NCBI RefSeq assembly: GCF_030704535.1
Contig: NC_081807.1
Coordinates: forward strand, 4,505,001-4,569,000
Direction: 5' to 3'
Length of the DNA stretch: 64,000 nucleotides
From: Vitis vinifera
Lineage: Eukaryota > Streptophyta > Magnoliopsida > Vitales > Vitaceae
A program made the translations under genes and the position numbers. Shown piece after piece: positions 25,301 to 33,554 of this stretch. The notes under the pieces were generated by a model. That model made no database searches, was not told where the DNA came from, and worked only from the letters and a program-made list of their open reading frames with translations. Every line of letters begins with the position of its first letter. Position 1 is the stretch's first letter.

Positions 25301-26336
25301 TTTCATATACTAAGCAATCTTTGTGCCGTCTGGATGCTAGAGGCATTGGTTTATATATTGATTTCACCAACCATTTTCAAGGAATAACTGTTCAAACCCC
25401 TGATGTGTCCAAGATTATAACCTAAAGCCTTCACCAATGAACTTATATTTGTTTGAGCTTACAGACTAGAGTTTGCCTTCATTCAAATCCACAAAATGCA
25501 CCTATTCATAGCTTAAATGACTTCACTTCATGATTTCTTATATGGGTGTTCCAGTTGTTAAATTTGTCATCTCTTGCATTCTTATGAGAGAAGTCTCTGT
25601 AGTTTGGATAACAAACTAAAAACCGAGCATTATGTATCCTAAATTCAAATTTTCAAAGCCAACCTACATGAATTGGGAAATTATGGTCTGTTAAGAAATT
25701 GCGTTTTAAGAGGCATATCTAACCCTCATTGTTCATTCTTTTTCTTGACTTATCTTTCTTTTCTATCCCACTATTTAATCCAGAATCTATGAAGCTTCCA
25801 GCAGTTTATCTCCCAAAACCCCCACAACTCCATGGTATTACTAACCCCCCTCGATAGTCTCATCCAATTAATAATGCATGACCTACTTTATTTAGATAAC
25901 ACTACATTTCCCTATACTATTTTTCAATTTCAGACCTTTAATGGTACATGAAATCAAAATTCCCTCAGATAAAACCTATAAAAACTTAAAACACCTTAAC
26001 CATCCTGCATTTAATCAATCTATCAACCAAAACATACAGATCATAAATCAAAAATAACCCGTCATCAAACAAAATCCAAAATGCCAGTTAATAAGCAAAC
26101 AAATGGTAGACTTGAGAAATCCTACAATTAGTCAACCAGAGTCTTTTACAACATTCAAAGCTACAAACTTCACAAATCAAACAATTTCAAGAACCCATAA
26201 AATAAAATAAAAATCAAAACAGAGAACCCAGACCACAAAAAAGGTATCATAGAAAGATGATTACCATTCTGTCCCAGCTGAGCTCTGGGAGATACACCTT
26301 GAAGAATTCAGGGAACACTTTTGGTGGTGAACTCAT
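10364..26336 (-). CDS. B3-3: two-B3-domain protein with a 12.4-kb transposon-filled intron
   Basis: Four exons: 26265-26336, 23373-23838, 23071-23261 and 10364-10621, 328 codons, phases consistent. Domain 1 reads [18 protein letters not shown] ... [23 protein letters not shown], followed by a shorter Glu linker (about residues 125-145). Domain 2 is split between exon 3 (NPCFITKI) and exon 4 ([16 protein letters not shown] ... [11 protein letters not shown] ... CICEFVQE), stopping after HRVQPI. The base pair used as donor by B3-2 is no longer GT here. An in-phase GTAATT nine bases further on is used in this model and adds three codons. Intron 3 (10622-23070) holds the Copia element 10846-15871 and LINE fragments 17362-22221, yet all exons remain open. 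Assigning the distant last exon to this gene rests on the matching order in B3-2. Transcript evidence would settle it. Confidence 0.72.
10846..11234 (+). repeat. 5' LTR of the Copia element
   Basis: 389 bp, TG...CA ends. Its first 110 bases contain several copies of GGACAGCT / AGCTTTGCTGTC units, themselves short palindromes, with more copies than the 3' LTR. The rest matches the 3' LTR almost perfectly. Confidence 0.95.
11408..15532 (+). CDS. Copia Gag-Pol polyprotein (transposon)
   Basis: One open frame of 1374 codons. Parts in order: Gag (about residues 1-230), CCHC zinc knuckle (about 238-275), aspartic protease (near 340), pre-integrase and integrase core (about 470-700), reverse transcriptase (about 900-1140) and RNase H (about 1230-1365). 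Integrase ahead of reverse transcriptase is the order that defines Copia rather than Gypsy elements. The frame looks whole. This is transposon cargo, not a host gene. Confidence 0.95.
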   Translation: MNSAPLCVKFTGTNYSTWAFQFELFLKGKDLWGHIDGTDVEKPSTFEKSQDVGFSPSWAVLDARIMSWLLGSVEPHIVTHLRPHRSAQSMWAYLKKVYHQDNDARRFQLEHAIAMFQHGSLSIQDYYSAFLTLWHEYADLVTADVPIAALSTIQAIHATTRRDQFLMKLRPEYESVRSSLLNRSPVPSLDICFGELLREEQRLSTEAILEQSHGSSGTTTVAYAAQGRGPPMHSKNLQCFCCKEYGHIAATCPKKFCSYCKKKGHIIKECRIRPQNRQAQAFQTSVIVPPVATHDSPSAACSVPAPPAPDYCTPEMVQRILISALSAMGFQGNNSTKLWYVDSGASNHMTNNPTALCHVRPYAGQSSIQTANGSSLPIAAIGDASSKFTDVFLAPQLSTNLISVGQLVDNNCAVNFSGNGCVVQDQVTGKPIAKGPKVGRLFPLFLPIPNFSPRSSIKSFACNNVSDLSMVWHRRLGHPNTQILSHVLNSDLPGNKDRYSLSLECDSCKLGKSKTLPFPLHASRASHCFDLIHSDVWGPSPVSSHEKFKYYVTFIDDHSRFTWVYFLRSKSEVFRTFTEFLAYVNNQFSTSIKTLRTDSGGEYLSTEFQAFLASKGIIHQRSCPSTPQQNGVAERKNRHLLDVVRTLLLESSVPSMFWVEALKTATHLINRLPSQVLHMESPYFRLFAKQPSYDHLRIFGCVCFVHLPPHERHKLSAQSVRCAFLGYNMCQKGFVCYDPTLHRTRISRNVIFFENQHFFPVSSSTVSSSSTVVLPSFEQQFSDLHPVSSPFQPGIVYTRRSRPQSLSVAHPISDPTTLQMQSVAAPSVRRSSRVSVPPNRYGFPSSSSGNSISALTAALSKFDIPTCYSHAAKHDCWRQAMQEEIAALEANHTWDIEPCPPTIVPLGCKWVYSVKVRSDGSLDRYKARLVALGNNQEYGVNYEETFAPVAKMTTVRTILALAASSDWPLHQMDVKNVFLHGDLKECIYMKPPPGLFPSPTSHVCKLRRSLYGLKQAPRAWFEKFRTTLLQFSFRQSKYDTSLFLRKSDMGIVVLLVYVDDIVITGSDSALLGQLKTHLSESFHMKDLGPLTYFLGLEVHHSPSGISLNQHKYASDLVATAGLQGATSVDTPMELNVKLRKEEGDLLADPSLYRKLVGSLVYLTITRPDISFAVQQVSQFLQTPHHLHLAAVRRIIRYVQGTSTRGLFFPAGNSTRLAAYSDADWAGCADTRRSITGWCVFLGDALISWKSKKQDRVSKSSTESEYRAMSLACSEIIWLRGMLAELDFSETDPTPLHADNTSAIQITANPVYHERTKHIEVDCHSIREAFEARVITLPHISTDLQIADIFTKALPRHRHCLLSSKLMLVDQPASI
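15540..15871 (+). repeat. 3' LTR of the Copia element
   Basis: 332 bp, starting directly after the GAGGGGGGC polypurine tract and ending TTTTGACA before the target duplication TGTAC. Confidence 0.95.
15938..15972. repeat. AAT microsatellite
   Basis: Run of AATA/AAT units in the B3-3 intron just right of the Copia insertion. No other feature is attached to it. Confidence 0.85.
16400..17350. other. Intron block shared with B3-1
   Basis: Matches 1-980 of the window in order (for example GGTTAAGCAATCCA at both 16515 and 114). It is the same duplicated intron segment in two units. No coding sequence. Confidence 0.65.
17362..20000 (-). mobile_element. LINE (L1-like) remnant, antisense, 3' tail at left
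   Basis: On the minus strand the right part encodes pieces of a LINE reverse transcriptase, for example FKDFRPISL and [11 protein letters not shown] near 19680-19760. Further on comes [26 protein letters not shown] (about 18940-19040; more than one frame is needed), the C-terminal region of plant L1-type RT. The left end (17362-17480) looks like a plant LINE 3' UTR ending in an A-rich tail (AAAAAGAAAAAGAAA on the minus strand). No long open frame survives, so it is a dead copy. Its middle is interrupted by unrelated AT-rich DNA at about 17985-18625. The 5' end near 20000 is not sharply defined. The same family recurs at 29263-29690. Confidence 0.8.
17985..18625. mobile_element. Probable insertion inside the LINE remnant
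   Basis: LINE similarity stops near 17985 and resumes near 18629. The same junction at 29280 lacks this segment. It is AT-rich and has a roughly 56-bp direct duplication (starting near 18358 and 18412, with the shared phrase AAAGTCTACTAGGACTCTAA). No coding capacity was seen. It may be a fragment of an LTR or other non-autonomous element. I could not fix its ends or family. Confidence 0.4.
20000..21080. other. Unassigned part of the B3-3 intron between two LINE remnants
   Basis: No conserved exon, RNA gene or element end recognised. Short open frames around 20784-21121 overlap each other in several frames and show no convincing domain. Confidence 0.4.
21080..22221 (+). mobile_element. LINE (L1-like) remnant, sense, 3' tail at right
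   Basis: Plus-strand reading in broken frames gives VGNGRRVKF and [20 protein letters not shown] near 21210-21300, then [20 protein letters not shown] at 21848-21910. These match the zinc-binding tail region after the reverse transcriptase in plant L1 elements. The 3' end (22140-22221) finishes in an A-rich tail. It is 5'-truncated and no longer coding. It points away from the antisense LINE at 17362-20000, so the two truncated 5' ends face each other. Confidence 0.75.
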
Positions 26337-27205
26337 CTAGTTCTGCAACCAAAAAACCCTCTAAGCAACCCAAAAAGAAGATGAGAATATCAGCTAAAAC
26401 CCCACTGTATCAGCTCACACCTTTATATTAGCAAAAACCCAAAGGCGTTTCTGAAACCAGAAACAAGAAAAGCAAGAGTGGGGCAGTTGTGTCAGACACA
26501 GTGGCCTTATCTCATCTGTGGTGCATGGAGAACAATTTCCAATGGGTAATAGGAGGTGTGGAGAGTGGTGGACAGAAGGAGTAGAGGTATGTGGTTGGAT
26601 AATGAAGGATATGGAATAAAAACACAAAATGCTGAGCTGTGTTTTCTGGGTTCTCTGACAACGTTTTCATTGTTTTCTCCATCCCTCAAGGTTCAGTTTT
26701 GGGGAATCTACCATATCTAAAAATGTTTTCCTCAGATTGTGTTTTGGGTATTTTTGGCCTTTCCTGAGAGAGCTAATAAACAGTCATCCCATGTGAGCTG
26801 ATTCTATGGGCCCATGTTGTAAGGATAATTTGGGAAACATGATTTGGTTCCTGAGTATTGTCCCATTTTTCATGTTTTCCTACCTGCAGAGTCTACTCCT
26901 CCAGCCAGCCACATGGTTGGTTGTTGATCAAATACGATTTTCACAATTATTTTCGTTTTATATAAACATAATTCATCTAAAAAGTAAACTCATTTACAGC
27001 AGTGGGTTGATATTTTCATAAAAGGACATCTCTCTCAACATTTTCAATACAAAAATTAAATTACATCAACTGTGAGATGAAAAGAAAGATATTGTTCTCT
27101 ACACATGCCTTTATTGGTGTACTACTTCTCTGATATGCCACAATTAAGGCAGCTACTTAAATGTACTCCTTTTGGAAACTTAATTGAATCATACACACTA
27201 TAAAT

Positions 27206-27516
27206 TTAGGTCTTTTTGGAAACATTTTTGAAAACAATTTTTGAGAACAAGTCTTAAAAACAATTCTCAGTTGTAATCAGAAACAAATTCTGTTAAGAAC
27301 TCAAACATCAAAATAGCTATCTCAGCCTATTCTCCATGAAGGTGTGCAGTTATGTACAATGTAAAGTTCAAGGACTATTCTACATGTTTTCAATTATGTC
27401 TCAGAATACAATGATGGGCATGAGTTCAGTCTATGCCAAGTAAGTTGGAAAATTGTTTCCTACTCTCAAAAACAAAAAATTATTTTCGCAAACAGTTTCT
27501 AAACAAACATTTAAGG
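27206..27516. repeat. Foldback (MITE-like) element
   Basis: The left end (TTTTTGGAAACATTTTTGAA and following bases) and the right end (TTTTCGCAAACAGTTTCTAA and following bases) are imperfect inverted copies of each other over about 50 bases. There is no open frame. Target duplication not established. Confidence 0.4.
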
Positions 27517-28529
27517 TTTTTTTTTTTTTTTTAATATCAAACACAAATATTTCATTACTATGAAATAAATAAATGCCAAAGAAAAAGTACGAGTGTTCCT
27601 TCCCCAAAACACAACCACTAGTTAACTCTAATCAAAAGTGAGAAAAATAATCTCCTCTAGATATATGGAAATACACAACTAAAAGTAGTTGCAACTTACA
27701 ACTACAAACTTAAAACCTAGGGCTAGAAAATCCTCTACAAAAGAGATCAATAGATCAACTCTCATTTTGCTAACATATCTGCCACTAGAAATTTAATTTT
27801 TAAGCAAAGGAATATAGAACTTGCATCCAATCTCTAGTATTCCAAGTCCAGAGCATTTGATCTTTCAAATCCTTACTCCATGTCATCACTCCCTCCTACA
27901 CCACGAATCCCTAGTGCACCACAAATGCTCCTTGCTTGTCTTCTCATAGATCCTTACGCATTCAGACTATTCAACCACTTCATTGTTTCCATATTCCAAG
28001 ACCCAATAAATGTATAGGAGATACTATACTTATCTCAAATAACAAAGTATGTACTCCATGTATCACATGCCAATAAGAGAACAACCAACTTCATCTTCAA
28101 CCAATATTTCTTTTGCAATTCATTTGTCTATTCCAAATCTTCTATACCATTTTTCTACTCAATTGTTAGAAAACTTTATAAATATCATAGGCAAAAAAGT
28201 TATGAGATGGAGATGGATATGTAAATCTCATATCAAGAAGGTAGAGATATAAGATTGAAAATACCACAAGTATAACAAGTGATATCAAAATTCAAGTCGT
28301 GATTTATAGAGGATCCAAGGAAAACAAAACACAAAAAAGGATTGCAAAAGAAATTTTGGTTAAAGGTTGGGCAAGTCTTTTTTTCATCAAAATGTAATAT
28401 ATTGAGCATATAATTTTGTATTTGGAAAAAATGTTGTTTCTCATCCACACGTATTGAATCTTGAAATGTAGAAATTACGAAATGTTTGAATGGTTTGAAT
28501 GGTTTTAATCCACATCACATTACGAGACA

Positions 28530-28655
28530 ATGGAGCATGAGGAGACCATGGAGCATGAGGAGACCATGGAGCATGAGGAGACCATGGAGCATGAGGAGAC
28601 CATGGAGCATGAGGAGACCATGGAGCATGAGAAGACCGTGGAGCATGAGGGACTG
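28530..28655. repeat. 18-bp minisatellite, seven copies
   Basis: Unit ATGGAGCATGAGGAGACC, five perfect copies from 28530 to 28619, then two degenerate copies to 28655. Because 18 is a multiple of three it gives open frames on both strands (repeating MEHEET). These are by-products and have no supporting gene structure. Confidence 0.95.
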
Positions 28656-29262
28656 TGGCATACAAGGAAGTTGTGGCATGAAGTAAGGATGTGGTTCAAA
28701 CAAGTTTCCAAGTGAAGTACAATAGTTGATTGCCATAATCGTTGTACATATCAGAGGAGTTGTGTGCAACAATAAAAACATGTGTATGATGAAAGTGTGT
28801 ATCACAAAGACATGAAAGATTGATTTGATGAAATTTGATGAAATTTGATCCAAACTAAAAATCGTTAGTAAGTGTTTCAAATTCCTATTCGGTATATATT
28901 CCTTTTGGTAAACAATATTGCATGCAACACTTTATATATTGGTATTTCCACATAAAAATAGATGTCCTTATTGAATATGGGAAGTTGTTAGGAATACTCT
29001 ATAAATGTTATAGGCCATGAGGAAAAAATGTTATGATATAGAAATTGGCATGTAAACCCTATACATAGTAAGTAGGGATGTGAGAAAAAGTTAAAGACAC
29101 TCGATGAAGCAATAATTCATGGTTTAAGGTGTAGAAACAAAGAATTGGAAGCATGGGATTGTTTCAAAGCTTAATAGTTGTATGGTTAAACACGATAAAA
29201 CCATATGTGCCACTTTGCACCAACCCATCATATCGAAGCTTCCACTGGAATAACAGATTCCA

Positions 29263-29690
29263 ATGACCCTGACCTCTCTTAATCAACCAAAGATCCACCA
29301 TTTTGTAGATTTGATTGTAGGTAGACTAGAAATGCTTCTTTCAAGGAACTCTCTCCAACCTACCTATGAAACACAAACTTTGTCCTTTTACCATTCCCAA
29401 CAGAAGAAGTAGTTCAAAAATTCAACTCATCCCACTCCTTCTAATGGCTTTCCACAATCCCACACCTTGTCTCTCCCTTGCCTCTCACACAAGAAACGCA
29501 GAATTTTATCCATCCTACCCATTTTTTCCTGAGCCCCATGTTCTCCATTATTGAAAGGAGGAACTTCCAGTTTACATGATAGGCTTTCTCGGTATCCAAT
29601 TTAGATGTTGACCAGGTCCTTCTTCTAGAATCAATGGCCTCTTTAGCTATCAATAAAGCATCTAAAATCTGTCTACCCTCCACAAGTCGC
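29263..29690 (-). mobile_element. LINE (L1-like) fragment
   Basis: Minus-strand reading gives EKAYHVNWKFLLSIMENMGL and KKWVGWIKFC, a conserved stretch of L1-type reverse transcriptase, preceded by DALLIAKEAIDS. It matches the antisense LINE at 17362-20000 in two blocks (18629-18830 and 19430-19610). Its right edge abuts intron 1 of the dead B3 unit at 29690, so it may have replaced the rest of that unit. Confidence 0.8.
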
Positions 29691-30031
29691 TTTAACTATC
29701 TTGCATTTAATCAATCGATCGACAAAAAGACAGAGATAATAAATCAAGCATATCCCATCATCAAACAAATGTCAAAATGCCAGTTAAATAAGCAAACAAA
29801 TGGGAGATTTCATAAATTCTACAATCAGTCAACCACAGAAGAGTATAGCCAAAATCTTTTTCAACATTCAAAGCTACAAACGCCACAAATCAAACAAAAC
29901 ATGCATTATCCTTTCAAAGACCCAAAAAAAAAAAATGTAAAACAGAGAACCAAGACTACAAACAAGGTGTGCTGATTACCAGTCTATCCCAGCTGAATTC
30001 ATGGCCACCGCTTTTTTGGTGTTGAACTCAT
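29690..30031 (-). pseudogene. 5' stub of a fourth acidic-linker B3 gene
   Basis: 29980-30031 is recognisable as exon 1 of the B3-1/2/3 family: MSSTPKKRWP followed by a stop, then the end of the exon and its GTAATC donor. Compared with B3-3 it has lost 24 bases in the middle and carries other changes, so it cannot make the first B3 strand. 29690-29975 matches intron 1 of the sister genes (25990-26230), and 30040-30500 matches their promoter block. No other exon of this unit remains. A LINE fragment lies where exons 2-4 would be. Confidence 0.8.
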
Positions 30032-30850
30032 CTGGTGCAGCCAAAAAAAAACCCCTCTTAAGCACCCGAAGAACAAGGTGATTTATCAGCCAAAACCCAT
30101 CGTATCAGCTCACACCCACTGAATCGGCAAAAGCCCAGACGAGTTTCTGCACCCAGAGGCATTTCTGATACCGGAAACAACCAAAAGTGGGCCTGTCATC
30201 CTCTTCTGTGGCGCTTGGAGGACACTCATCAACGGGCAATGTGGGCTGTGGAGTGCTGTGGAAAAGAGGCTGCGGAGGGGGGTGTTTAGACAATGAAGGA
30301 TATGGACAGAAAACACAAATCCAGAGCTGTTCTTTCTGAAAACAATTTGATTGTTTGCTGGGTCTTTCAATTCTCAGTGAATCTTCCATACCGAAAAACG
30401 TTGAGATTGTACTTTGCGTATTTTTGGGGATGAAGTTAATAAACTGTCATCCCTGTAAGCTGATCTTTACGGCCCATATTACAGGGCTGTTTGGATACCA
30501 TGATTTGGTTTTTGAGTCTCGTCCTATTTTTCATGTTCCGTATCCTTACTAAGTCTATTTCCCCCAAACCAAAAATCAAAAACCCATTTTCAGCTGTGTA
30601 TGATATTTTCATTAGGAGACGTCTCCTTGCTAAGGTTTTTTTTTTCTTTTTTCTTTTTTTTTTTCTTTAAAAACAATTTTTTTTTCAGATTTTAAATAGT
30701 TTATTTCTTTATTAATTTATTATTTATTTTTAAAAAAAAATTACTAAATAAAAAATAAAAATAAAAATAAAAGTTTTTTCAAACTTTTGACCAACAATAA
30801 ACAATTATTCAATATTATTTGGTTTATTCAGACTTTTGAGGTTTTGTTCA
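30032..30850. other. Duplicated 5' block of the stub, then AT-rich spacer
   Basis: 30040-30500 repeats the upstream block of B3-1, B3-2 and B3-3 (TATCAGCTCACACCCACT and following sequence). From 30600 to 30780 the sequence is poly-T and AT-rich. No gene. Confidence 0.6.
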
Positions 30851-32355
30851 CTATTGAAATATGGACACCTTCAGCACAGGGTCCTTCCTGTGGACCAGCT
30901 CAAAGAAACAAACATCTCCTTCTTTCAGATTTTTCTCTTCCACAAAATCCTTCCAGCCCTTGCTTAGCATTACAGAACCACGTTGGTGATGAAGGCATTT
31001 GAGAGGCCACTGTCCTCCACCAGAATCCCGAAGTTCGATTGACTTCCTTCTGAGATACTTTCTAGCAAATGCAGCAGGGACATTCTGGAAAAAGCAACAG
31101 AAAAGCAACTAAGCCGAGATCAAAGTGCACACATGAGAATATGCAGCAACAAAATTTAAGGACTGACCAGGAATCTGCTCTCTATGTTATGTGGCCTCAT
31201 GGTAACAGAGAAGGAACGGTTTTCAGGCTTAGACATTCTAGGAGCATGGAGAATCCTCTCCCTGCCTTTAGTTCTTCCACATCTCTTTGGTGAAGGAGTT
31301 CTAGCCCTTGTCTTTGCTTCCTTTCTGCGTTCTATTACTGAATCATCTTCATCTGCAGTTGACCATATTCTGATTTAATGGCCATAGCTAAAGCAATCTG
31401 CATGGAGAGGAAAACAATATGATTTTATTAAGCTTACCAGATTCTGTTTGGTTATGATCAAACATTTGGGAGTCCATTTTGTACTTCCTGCTCTCTCTGA
31501 AACAAACATGCTTTGATTTTGGGCTTTGAAAGGAATCGTCATTTCTGCCATGCTTCTTGATTCCCAAGCCAGCTTTAAAAGAAGTCTTAGCCGATTTCAA
31601 AGAAGTAGGAGCTTGAAATGGAGGGGATGAGCCCAAGATTTCAACAGAAACATCATCTTCCATTTCTTCTTCAGGATGGACTGAAGATCTCTTTCCATGA
31701 TATTGTTTTTCAGAGCCATTTGAAGGGTTACATGGATAACTAATCTCACAGGTAGTCAAATCAAATATAGAAATTTTGAAATTTGAATTCCCTTCATATT
31801 CAAAGACTAAGAAGTACCCAGCAAGGATGGAGTGATGTTCTGCAAATTCTTGCCAACCATCACAAAACCAACAGGTGTTGACAGAAGCCTTTTCCAATCT
31901 CACCGGCCAAACATGACCAGTGGGGTAGTGAGAGTAGCAGCGGCAGTAAGTTCATCCCCAAATATGCCGACAAATTTTGGTGGGATCTTCTGCAGAATGA
32001 TTCAATAGAATGAATTCAGGGAAAGTTTCTCAACAGAAAATGAATACAGGGAAAGAAGTCTATGAATGGCATAGAGAGGCTTCATGTCATTTCCATGGGC
32101 TACCTATGTATCGGTAATAATAAACACTGACAAAATAAGCAAACAAATAACACTTCAATTTTCTTCTACTTTTCTCTATTTTCTCAACAACCAAACAAAG
32201 AACAAAAAACAAACATTAAAGGGTATCAAAGAAAACAGAAACAAGAACAGAAGGCTTGCTTGATACTTAATTACCAGCTTCTTGTCATCGGCATTGGAGG
32301 GTAAGACTACTTTGAAGAAATGATAAGGCCTCTGTCCTCTGCAGCGGCTTTGCAT
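30851..32355 (-). pseudogene. B3-4: VRN1-like two-B3 gene with a frameshift in domain 1
   Basis: Four exons in the arrangement of B3-5: 32275-32355 (starts MQSRCRGQRPYHFFKVVLPS), 31438-31989, 31168-31352 and 30851-31084. Exon 2 opens KIPPKFVGIFGDELTAAATL. Near 31915-31922 it has one base fewer than B3-5, which shifts the frame to a stop at a TGA around 31908. After that the original frame continues intact (CDGWQEFAEHHS ... FLVFEYEGNSNFKISIF, linker, RMSKPENRSFSVTMRP, then domain 2 NVPAAFARKYLRRK ... GDVCFFELV). Exon 2 length, 552, is also one short of the phase needed. All other splice sites and frames are sound, so the damage is recent or a sequence error. An internal Met at 31903 could start a shorter protein, but it would lack half of domain 1. 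Confidence 0.75.
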
Positions 32356-33554
32356 TGTTCCAGATGGAAGTGTTCATACTGGTCTTTGCCCCTACATATT
32401 CTCACCCAACTCTACAAAATTCCACATAATTATCTATATTTTCTATAAATTCATTAAAAAATTAATATATCTCTACAAACTTTCACATGATTGTGCATAT
32501 TTTCTATAAAACCCATTGAAAAAAAAAATCAATGGTTTTAATTAAGTGATTTTAATTTGTCATTAAGTTCATTTTACTTGAAAAAGATGAAGAATCTATA
32601 ATAAATTTTTTAAAAATTCTTCACCACATACCTTGGTTAAGTAAATTTTAGATGCAGAGAATTTGAGGCATTTTGAAAAGAGGTTTAATGCCTAGGAATA
32701 CAAAAAAAATCTTTGAGAAAGTAAGTCAAAGTTGAATCCCAATGTCATAATCCCTTAAGTGAGAGATTCAACCATTTTTGGAAAGGGGGTGTTAGGACAC
32801 TTAAGTAAATTTAATGTAAGTTTATTATTGTTATTTCCAAAACAATTTTTTGTTTTTAATTTTATATGAAAAAAGTTAATTTTTTTTAACTTAATAATTT
32901 GAGTCGAAACATATTTAATATCCTGAAAATATCCTCCCTCATATGCAACCTTGTAGTTGCACTCATAGATTCACAATGTATATCATGCTATCGAACAAGT
33001 GATTAAACGATATTAAGTCCTTAAGTTGATTCCCCAAATCAAAGAAAATCAGAATATATAACCACTTAAGCAGTGAAGCTACACCAAAACCAAAGTTATA
33101 GTGACTGAGCTGAAGGATGCTTCATTGGAAGGTTCATATTAGATATGTTATAAGAAAATTATTCAATATCATTATTCTCAAGATCAGTTACCATCATCCT
33201 CATTTTCGTTCAGCTTTCAGTATTGATTTGAGAAATATTCTTTTATCAGTGGATTCTTATTCTTAATCTGCTCATCACTCAGTTGGGCTGACTGTACATG
33301 GTGATCTTGTTCTTATAAGTAATCTCAGAAACTTTCTTGATCATTAGTAGTCCACAAAAGAAGCCAAAGCAGGGTTGCAGTGAAAAACTTGAAGAAAAAT
33401 TCAGTGCTCATGAGAATAAGATAACAACTAAAAAAGGGCATAGATTACTGATCAAGCTTGGCAATTCAAAAAGTAACTCGACATGAAATTGTAGTCAGTA
33501 TGATTTCACATTGAACCAGCAATGCAGAATATTGATTCAGACTTGAGGTTTTGT
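32356..33554. other. Spacer between B3-4 and B3-5
   Basis: No gene found. The sequence is AT-rich and includes the presumed promoter of B3-4 at its left end and the 3' flank of B3-5 at its right end. Confidence 0.45.

Larger units (their letters stand above)
26337..29262. other. Upstream region of B3-3 and spacer
   Basis: 26345-26820 is the duplicated 5' block shared with the sister genes. From about 26900 to 29260 I see no host gene. It holds a foldback element (27206-27516), an 18-bp minisatellite (28530-28655) and a diverged direct repeat of about 100 bp (28160-28260 and 28981-29085). Confidence 0.5.

Noticed and set aside
28486-28880. Open frames on both strands repeating MEHEET, RRPWSM or MLHGLL
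   Set aside because: By-product of the 18-bp minisatellite; all frames are open because the unit length is a multiple of three.
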